Below are positions 5,597-6,634 of a stretch of DNA of 6,634 bases, in pieces (position 1 is the stretch's first letter; each line of letters starts with the position of its first letter). Under the pieces are notes generated by a model. It did not search any database, was not told the DNA's origin, and was given only the letters and a program-made list of their open reading frames with translations. This DNA comes from Pseudomonadaceae bacterium UBA836. Its GTDB lineage: Bacteria; Pseudomonadota; Gammaproteobacteria; Pseudomonadales; Pseudomonadaceae. The position numbers and the translations under genes are program-made. The stretch lies in assembly GCA_002296055.1 (NCBI GenBank), contig DBHE01000179.1, forward strand, positions 1-6,634, given 5' to 3'.

Positions 5597-6630
5597 CAGG
5601 GCATCAGTGCCGGCTGCGCTAGCCCTGCGCGTTCATCCAGGCCGAACAGGATATTCATGTTCTGCACCGCCTGCCCCGAAGCGCCCTTGGTCAGGTTGTC
5701 GATTACCGACAGCACCACCACGGTATCGCCTCCCTGCGGACGGTGCACAGCGATGCGGCAGACATTGGCGCCACGCACACTGCGTGTCTCCGGGTGGCTG
5801 CCGGCCGGCATCACATCAACGAAGGGCTCATCGGCGTAGCGCTGCTCAAACAATGCCTGCAGGTCTACGCTGGTATCGGCCACGGTCGCGTAGAGCGAGG
5901 CGTGAATGCCGCGAATCATCGGCGTCAGATGCGGTACAAAGGTCAGCCCGACCGGCTGACCAGCCGCCAGCTGCAAGCCCTGGCGAATTTCCGGCAGGTG
6001 ACGGTGACCGGCCACACCGTAGGCCTTCATGCTTTCGGTCGCCTCACAGAACAGCGAGGGCACGCTTGCGCCACGTCCGGCACCGCTAACGCCAGATTTA
6101 CAGTCGGCAACCAGGCGCGTCGGGTCAGCCAGACCAGCCTCGAGCAGCGGGATAAAGCCAAGCTGGGTCGCAGTCGGGTAGCAGCCGGGCACGGCGATCA
6201 GGCGAGCACCGCGAATGGCCTCACGATTGACTTCAGGCAGCCCGTACACCGCTTCACCCAGCAGCTCTGGCGCGCCATGCGGCTGGTGGTACCAGCGGCT
6301 CCACTCCTCCGCGTCGCGCAGCCGGAAGTCCGCCGACAGGTCGATGATCTTCACCCCGGTCGCCAGCAGCTCTCCGGCCAGCGAGTGGGCAACCCCATGC
6401 GGTGTAGCGAAGAACACCACGTCACAGGCGCCCAAGGTCGCGACATCCGGCACACTGAAACGCAGGTTGTCGTAGTGACCACGCAGGTTAGGGTACATAT
6501 CGGCGACACAGAGGCCCTCCTCGGATCGCGACGTAATGACCTCGACATGCGCTTCGGGGTGCTGGGCCAGCAGCCGCAGCAACTCAACACCGGTGTAGCC
6601 GGTTCCGCCTACAATGCCTACTTTGATCAT
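5596..6630 (-). CDS. argC: N-acetyl-gamma-glutamyl-phosphate reductase
   Basis: NADPH-dependent reductase that converts N-acetylglutamyl-5-phosphate to N-acetylglutamate-5-semialdehyde, the third step of arginine biosynthesis, in the cytoplasm. The 344-residue protein has the family's normal length. It shows the dinucleotide-binding GGTGYTG at 8-14, the catalytic cysteine C150 in AVPGCYPTA, the active-site histidine motif GHRHLPEI (208-215), and the C-terminal [12 protein letters not shown] (315-326). Two ATG codons are adjacent at 6633 and 6630. I chose 6630 because family members begin MIKVG or MVKVG; the other start adds one Met, and the ribosome-binding site is outside the window. Its TGA overlaps the start of the coiled-coil protein gene as TGATG, making it the first visible gene of a coupled three-gene unit. 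Confidence 0.96.
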   Translation of the reverse strand: MIKVGIVGGTGYTGVELLRLLAQHPEAHVEVITSRSEEGLCVADMYPNLRGHYDNLRFSVPDVATLGACDVVFFATPHGVAHSLAGELLATGVKIIDLSADFRLRDAEEWSRWYHQPHGAPELLGEAVYGLPEVNREAIRGARLIAVPGCYPTATQLGFIPLLEAGLADPTRLVADCKSGVSGAGRGASVPSLFCEATESMKAYGVAGHRHLPEIRQGLQLAAGQPVGLTFVPHLTPMIRGIHASLYATVADTSVDLQALFEQRYADEPFVDVMPAGSHPETRSVRGANVCRIAVHRPQGGDTVVVLSVIDNLTKGASGQAVQNMNILFGLDERAGLAQPALMP

Positions 6631-6634
6631 CATT

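Noticed and set aside
1..6634. Mobile elements, CRISPR, tRNA/rRNA, defence genes
   Set aside because: I found no direct-repeat arrays, inverted-repeat ends, transposase or integrase motifs, or tRNA cloverleaf. All coding space belongs to core genes.

Overview
The window holds seven complete, closely packed protein-coding genes and no sign of a mobile element, phage, CRISPR array or RNA gene. High GC, and proteins that read like Pseudomonas versions (ArgC beginning [14 protein letters not shown], an M23 peptidase with an OapA/LysM-like module, a KMSKS-type tyrosyl-tRNA synthetase), point to a gammaproteobacterium of the family Pseudomonadaceae. As I recall it, the order argC / coiled-coil membrane protein / bactofilin / erpA / anmK / M23 peptidase / tyrosyl-tRNA synthetase matches the PA0662-PA0668 region of P. 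aeruginosa PAO1. This therefore looks like conserved core genome rather than an island.

Layout. tyrS (14-1213) is on the minus strand. A 229-bp AT-richer gap (1214-1442) separates it from a divergent two-gene plus-strand unit: an M23 peptidoglycan endopeptidase (1443-2873) and anmK (2873-3973), which overlap as TAATG. anmK meets erpA (3974-4327, minus) head-on with zero bases between the two stop codons, which together form TGATCA. Upstream of erpA on the same minus strand lie a bactofilin (4395-4826), a membrane coiled-coil protein probably of family DUF6776 (4826-5596) and argC (5596-6630). The last three are joined by two TGATG overlaps. erpA follows 67 bases after the bactofilin stop and appears to have its own sigma-70 promoter.

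How the genes fit together. The plus-strand unit joins peptidoglycan cutting (M23 endopeptidase) with recycling of the liberated anhydro-MurNAc (AnmK). The minus-strand unit joins arginine biosynthesis (ArgC) to a bactofilin scaffold and a bitopic coiled-coil protein of unknown function, then to Fe-S cluster delivery (ErpA). The least explained part is the bactofilin plus coiled-coil protein pair. In other bacteria, bactofilins work with membrane coiled-coil and M23 proteins to shape the cell wall, so this may be an envelope-morphogenesis module, but that is inference. I see no clearly novel defence or mobile system.
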